The notes under the pieces: model-generated
What the model saw: only the letters and a program-made list of their open reading frames with translations
Database searches by the model: none
What the model was told of the DNA's origin: nothing
Translations under genes and position numbers: made by a program
Shown: piece by piece, positions 41,935 to 45,778 of the stretch
Numbering within the stretch: position 1 is the first letter of the stretch
Layout of the letters: each line of letters begins with the position of its first letter
Origin: Bacteroidota bacterium
GTDB taxonomy: Bacteria > Bacteroidota > Ignavibacteria > Ignavibacteriales > Ignavibacteriaceae
Assembly: GCA_021824565.1 (NCBI GenBank)
Contig: JAKAKL010000068.1
Location: forward strand, 1 to 45,778
Direction of reading: 5' to 3'
Length of the DNA stretch: 45,778 nt

Positions 41935-43242
41935 ATGAATTACTACAGCACTAATAATAAAAATTTATCGGTCTCATTCCGCGAAGCAGTAGTTAAAGGT
42001 ATTGCCGGCGACGGCGGACTTTTTATGCCTTCGTATATTCCAAAGCTTTCCGAAAAATTTTTTAATGAAATTGATAAATTATCCCTCATAGAAATTGCCT
42101 ATGAAGTTTCTTCTAGATTTATTGAGAATGAAATCCCAAAGAATGATTTGCAAACGATTGTTGATAGATCAATTTCATTTGACGTTCCTTTAGTTAGGCT
42201 TTCCGATAATCTTTCAATACTTGAACTGTTTCATGGACCGACTTTAGCGTTCAAAGATTTCGGCGCCCGATTTATGGCGAACACTCTTGGCTATTTCCTT
42301 CAGCATGAAAATGATCATGTTACGATTTTAGTCGCTACATCCGGCGATACCGGCAGCGCTGTGGCTAACGGCTTTTATAAAGTTGACGGAATAAACGTTG
42401 TTATTCTTTATCCTTCCAATAAAGTAAGTGAAATCCAGGAGAAGCAGCTTACTACTCTTGGAGAAAATATTACCGCGCTTGAAATCGAAGGCACGTTTGA
42501 CGACTGCCAGAAGCTTGTTAAAGCTGCCTTTGTCGATCAAGACCTTATTAAAAATAAAAAATTATCTTCGGCAAACTCGATAAACATCGCTCGATTGCTT
42601 CCGCAGTCTTTCTATTATTTCAAATCTTACGCTTCGCTTAAAAGCCTAAATAAAAAAGTTGTCTTTTCTGTCCCCAGCGGAAACCTCGGCAATCTTACCG
42701 CCGGTCTCTTTGCTAGAGAGATGGGCTTGCCTGCGTTCCATTATATTGCCGCCGCAAACGCAAACGATGTATTCCCAAAATATTTGACGTCGTCAATCTT
42801 TGATCCGAAGCCATCTGTAAAAACTTTTTCAAATGCAATGGATGTCGGCAATCCAAGCAACTTTGCAAGAATACTTTCTCTTTATAATAACGATTACGAA
42901 AAAATAAAAAAGACGATATACGGCGCGAGTTTTTCAGATACCGATACTCTTGAAGCGATAAAAAATATTCATTCTAAATACGGCTACACAATTGATCCGC
43001 ACGGCGCCGTCGGCTGTCTCGCTTTTGATGAATACTCGCGGAAGTTCAAAGATGAAAATGTTGCCGGCGTTATTCTTGAAACAGCGCATCCTGCGAAGTT
43101 TCTTGATGTAGTTAATCTGTCCGTAAAAGATGAAATAAAAATCCCGGCGCGGCTGGAAGATTCGATGAAGAAAGAAAAAAGATCAATACTCATGAGGAAT
43201 GATTATAAAGACTTCAAAGAATTTCTTCTTCATCATAAATAA
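41935..43242 (+). CDS. thrC: Threonine synthase
   Basis: This 435-residue PLP enzyme converts O-phosphohomoserine to threonine. The PLP lysine is Lys107 in LFHGPTLAFKDFGARF, and ATSGDTGSAVANGFY and VPSGNLGNLTAG bind the cofactor phosphate. The length fits the short bacterial class. It begins two bases after the thrB stop. Confidence 0.96.
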   Translation: MNYYSTNNKNLSVSFREAVVKGIAGDGGLFMPSYIPKLSEKFFNEIDKLSLIEIAYEVSSRFIENEIPKNDLQTIVDRSISFDVPLVRLSDNLSILELFHGPTLAFKDFGARFMANTLGYFLQHENDHVTILVATSGDTGSAVANGFYKVDGINVVILYPSNKVSEIQEKQLTTLGENITALEIEGTFDDCQKLVKAAFVDQDLIKNKKLSSANSINIARLLPQSFYYFKSYASLKSLNKKVVFSVPSGNLGNLTAGLFAREMGLPAFHYIAAANANDVFPKYLTSSIFDPKPSVKTFSNAMDVGNPSNFARILSLYNNDYEKIKKTIYGASFSDTDTLEAIKNIHSKYGYTIDPHGAVGCLAFDEYSRKFKDENVAGVILETAHPAKFLDVVNLSVKDEIKIPARLEDSMKKEKRSILMRNDYKDFKEFLLHHK

Positions 43243-43274
43243 AATTATTTTCTTTAATTATTCTAAGGTGCAAA

Positions 43275-44090
43275 ATGAAATCATATAATAAAGCTGCTAT
43301 ACTTGGGGGAGGAAATATTGGTCAGGCAATTGCTAACGGCTTAGTAAGCTCTAATCTTTTCCCGCCTGAAAAAATATTTATTACAAAGCGCAGAATCGAC
43401 AACGTAAAACATCTTGCTGAAAAAGGTTTCAACTTGACTCAGAATAATTTAGAGGCTGTTAAAGAATCCGAAATAATAATCGTTGCCGTTCAACCCAAGC
43501 AGCTTGATGAAGTCCTTAAAGAAATTAGTCCCGCGATAAATGAAAATAAACATATAATTATTTCCGTTGTGTCGGGCGCAAGCATTAAAGCTATTAAAGA
43601 ACTTACCGGCAAAAATGCTCCGGTAGTTAGAGCAATGCCCAACACCGCAATTGCAATCGGCGAATCGATGACCTGTATTTCTTCCGATACTAAAACAAAC
43701 GGCGCAATAAAAATTGCGGAAGAGATTTTCAGCTCCGTCGGCAAGACTATGATAATTGATGAAGAACTTATGGTTCCCGCAACGGCATTATGCGCTTGCG
43801 GTATCGCGTTTTTTCTCCGTGCTATCCGCGCCGCTTCGCAGGGAGGCATTGAGATCGGATTTCATTCCGACGAAGCGATTTTTATGGCTGCACAAACAGC
43901 GAAGGGAGCGGCGTCGCTTCTTGTAAATACCAAGTCTCATCCTGAAAGCGAAGTTGATAAAGTTACCACTCCGAGAGGAATTACTATTTCCGGGCTAAAT
44001 CAAATGGAGCATAACGGCTTCAGCTCTGCGATGATTAAAGGAATTACGACTTCTGCCGAAAAAGCTTCGCGGCTGTATAAAGGCGAATGA
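43275..44090 (+). CDS. proC: Pyrroline-5-carboxylate reductase
   Basis: The 271-residue enzyme makes proline from pyrroline-5-carboxylate with NAD(P)H. It has the dinucleotide motif AAILGGGNIGQAIA, VRAMPNTAIAIGESMT and the C-terminal dimer region VTTPRGITISGLNQMEHNGF typical of ProC. It lies 32 bases after thrC and probably belongs to the same transcript, though proline synthesis is not part of the threonine pathway, so the threonine attenuator may also govern it. Confidence 0.95.
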   Translation: MKSYNKAAILGGGNIGQAIANGLVSSNLFPPEKIFITKRRIDNVKHLAEKGFNLTQNNLEAVKESEIIIVAVQPKQLDEVLKEISPAINENKHIIISVVSGASIKAIKELTGKNAPVVRAMPNTAIAIGESMTCISSDTKTNGAIKIAEEIFSSVGKTMIIDEELMVPATALCACGIAFFLRAIRAASQGGIEIGFHSDEAIFMAAQTAKGAASLLVNTKSHPESEVDKVTTPRGITISGLNQMEHNGFSSAMIKGITTSAEKASRLYKGE

Positions 44091-44106
44091 TGAAGTTTGT
44101 AATTTC

Positions 44107-44997
44107 TTAATTATTCTTTAAGCTATTTTTTCGGCGTGTAAGATTTTGATTGCGGGCTTTGTTTCCAAACCAGAGAATAGCATTGATAACCAATTTATCC
44201 TGAATCTTGTTCGCAAATGTGAACGAAAGTTCCTTGTTGCTTTTGTCCTCGTAGTCAATGTCGTTATGACCCATATTTATGTATACCATCTTATAATTCT
44301 TATTTGTCCAGACGACGGGATAATATCCGCTGTGCCATATCTCCGAAAGTTTTGGTCCTGTACCTAACGGAAAACTTGCTGGATCTATTGAAACAAGAAT
44401 TTTAATATCCGGATTTTTTCTTAAATCATTTGACCATCTGTACCATTCATTAGGGGAAGATTTAAATGTGTCGGGCAAATCCTTTGTAATTGGATTATCA
44501 TGAGTCTCGACTCTTAATATTGCAGAAGTGGGTCTCCAAGTATTACTTACGTAAGAGCCCGATCCTAAAAAAACGTTATGATACCAATCCCAATTCTCCG
44601 GGTATGAGGAAGGTGTTAATGCGAAAGCCGAAAAATGAAACCCGATCCAGCCTCCGCCGTCTTCCATATATTTCTTAAAAGCCTCTCGCTGCGCCGGTTC
44701 TTCTGGTCGCGTATCAAGGAAAATTACAACCTGATATTTTCTTAAAAATTTTGAGTTAAGATTGTTCCAATCATTTGTTGAATCGTAAATAAAATTATAT
44801 TTCTTTGCCATCAAAGGAAACCACCGGTTCGCTTCATGAACGAAGCTGATATGTGCGGGATCGTTCTTTGCAGTGTAGAATGCTATTACTTTGAATCTCG
44901 CGTGGAGGCTTTGACCTTTAACCGTTATTATGCTTGACGCAAAACTTATAATTAGGATAATCGCCGCCGATACTTTCCAGAAACTAATTTTAAACAT
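44107..44997 (-). CDS. Exported ThuA-like domain protein
   Basis: This 296-residue protein has a Sec signal (residues 8-28, ending near VKGQS) and one ThuA-like domain, a glutamine-amidotransferase-like fold: FKVIAFYTAKNDPAHISFVHEA at the start, VVIFLDTRPEEPAQREAFKKYMEDGGGWIGFHFSAF in the middle and VVWTNKNYKMVYINMGHND at the end. The nucleophile of true amidotransferases is absent, as in the family. ThuA proteins are linked to trehalose and other sugar use; this role here is only by family. It converges on proC with 16 bases between. Confidence 0.82.
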   Translation of the reverse strand: MFKISFWKVSAAIILIISFASSIITVKGQSLHARFKVIAFYTAKNDPAHISFVHEANRWFPLMAKKYNFIYDSTNDWNNLNSKFLRKYQVVIFLDTRPEEPAQREAFKKYMEDGGGWIGFHFSAFALTPSSYPENWDWYHNVFLGSGSYVSNTWRPTSAILRVETHDNPITKDLPDTFKSSPNEWYRWSNDLRKNPDIKILVSIDPASFPLGTGPKLSEIWHSGYYPVVWTNKNYKMVYINMGHNDIDYEDKSNKELSFTFANKIQDKLVINAILWFGNKARNQNLTRRKNSLKNN

Positions 44998-45480
44998 TTT
45001 ATTTCCAAAATAAATATGTCAAAGTTATAAAAATGATGCTGTCTGCCAAAATTCATTATTAAAATTTAAAGAAGAATGGAAGATTATCAATTAGCAGATG
45101 AATTATGCCATCCCGCCGATTCGTTTCTAACAAAAAAAATGATTTAGCAGCAAAGACTTTAGTCTCATAGGTGTTAATCTAAAAATGCGTGTTGAAATGC
45201 GTTTGTAACAGACAAATAATGTCATAAGGTAAAATCTTTTTGCTTATTTGCAGTTACTAAGGTCAGAAAGGGAAATAAGGTTTCCTTAGCATAAATTATC
45301 AGCACATCTTTAATTCCAAAATGCATTTGATATTATGCGTAAAACATTATCTACTTTTGTAACCTTAGTAACAAACACAAAACCTGATGTTAAAACCTTA
45401 TGAGCTTATCGTATGTATAAACGAAATTCAATGTTATTAATAAAAAAGAATAATCTTTATTTAAAGCATTATTTTCCCGG
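44998..45480. other. AT-rich spacer upstream of the ThuA-like gene
   Basis: No gene, RNA, clear promoter or strong hairpin was found in this stretch of about 480 bases. It leads into the repeat island at the window end. Confidence 0.4.
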
Positions 45481-45546
45481 CTGTCATGGACCATTCCACG
45501 AAAGAAGTGCCGCCTTCCTTGCTGTCATGGACCATTCCATGACAGA
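45481..45546. repeat. Duplicated palindromic TGTCATGGACCATTCCA element
   Basis: CTGTCATGGACCATTCCA occurs at 45481 and again at 45522, 41 bases apart. The second copy continues as CCATGACAG, making an inverted repeat with arms CTGTCATGG and CCATGACAG around ACCATT. It precedes the 21-bp array and may be a separate block of the same island. Confidence 0.65.
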
Positions 45547-45560
45547 ATTGCTATCCTCAG

Positions 45561-45778
45561 CACTTAGCAGATGAAGCTCATCACTTAGCAGAGTCTTCCC
45601 AGCGCTTAGCAGGTAAAGCTCATCACTTAGCAGAGTCTTCCCGGCGCTTAGCAGGTAAAGCTCATCACTTAGCAGAGTCTTCCCGGCACTTAGCAGATGA
45701 AGCTCATCACTTAGCAGAGTCTTCCCGGCGCTTAGCAGATGAAGCTCATCACTTAGCAGAGTCTCCTCAACACTTAGC
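45561..45778. repeat. Tandem 21-bp array, cut by the window end
   Basis: Ten complete units of exactly 21 bases and one partial unit start at 45561, 45582, 45603, 45624, 45645, 45666, 45687, 45708, 45729, 45750 and 45771. All begin with CACTTAGCAG or CGCTTAGCAG. Two tail types alternate: ATGAAGCTCAT/GTAAAGCTCAT and AGTCTTCCCGG, giving a 42-base higher unit. The copies are far more alike than in the array at 224-790, suggesting younger or more active expansion. It continues beyond the window. Confidence 0.93.

Overview
The window looks like a chromosomal segment from an Ignavibacteria-like member of the Bacteroidota/Chlorobiota group. Four things point there: a secreted protein ending in a type IX secretion tail with the NYPNPFNPTT signature (1147-2211), a Bacteroidota-type promoter with a perfect TAnnTTTG -7 box (37193-37223), many lipoproteins with C-SS lipoboxes, and a low GC content. 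The taxonomic call is inference from sequence style, not a search result. I saw no prophage, transposase, integrase or CRISPR array.

Layout. 1-2826: two repeat islands flanking one secreted T9SS-tail protein. 2827-10697 (minus strand): a signalling block with a 1442-residue hybrid histidine kinase, a single-domain response regulator, a membrane histidine kinase and a truncated MEDS-like ORF. 11007-20755: an NtrC-type sigma-54 response regulator, one unknown reverse gene, then the high-affinity potassium uptake operon (small membrane ORF, kdpF, kdpA, kdpB, kdpC, a short KdpD and a separate HAMP/PAS histidine kinase). KdpE is absent next to the operon, and the NtrC-type regulator is the obvious candidate to replace it; a sigma-54-like element lies just ahead of the first Kdp ORF. 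20970-22465: a 32-residue lipoprotein coupled to the first of two tandem paralogous lipoproteins, each followed by the same terminator. 22510-23500: two more repeat islands. 23501-26623: a large exported BNR/sortilin-like propeller protein. 26868-35868: a type II toxin-antitoxin pair, an amino acid racemase, an MFS transporter, a Nudix hydrolase, a small unknown protein, two tandem PAP2-like proteins and a third large hybrid kinase. 35874-35947: tRNA-Val(CAC) on the minus strand. 36131-37174: a lipid-anchored trypsin-like protease. 37193-44090: the threonine operon (thrA, asd, thrB, thrC) plus proC, preceded by a promoter, a threonine-rich leader peptide and mutually exclusive antiterminator and terminator hairpins. 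44107-44997: a ThuA-like exported protein. 44998-45778: spacer running into another repeat island cut by the window end.

Two observations stand out. First, the thr leader reads as a complete ribosome-mediated attenuator whose parts can be paired base by base. Second, the large intergenic spaces hold repeat islands that do not share sequence but do share a repeat length of 20-21 bp, about two helical turns, or a near multiple of it (147 bp, about 103 bp). Several units are built from interchangeable, near-palindromic half-sites. This common phasing across unrelated repeat sequences is the best candidate for something undescribed here.
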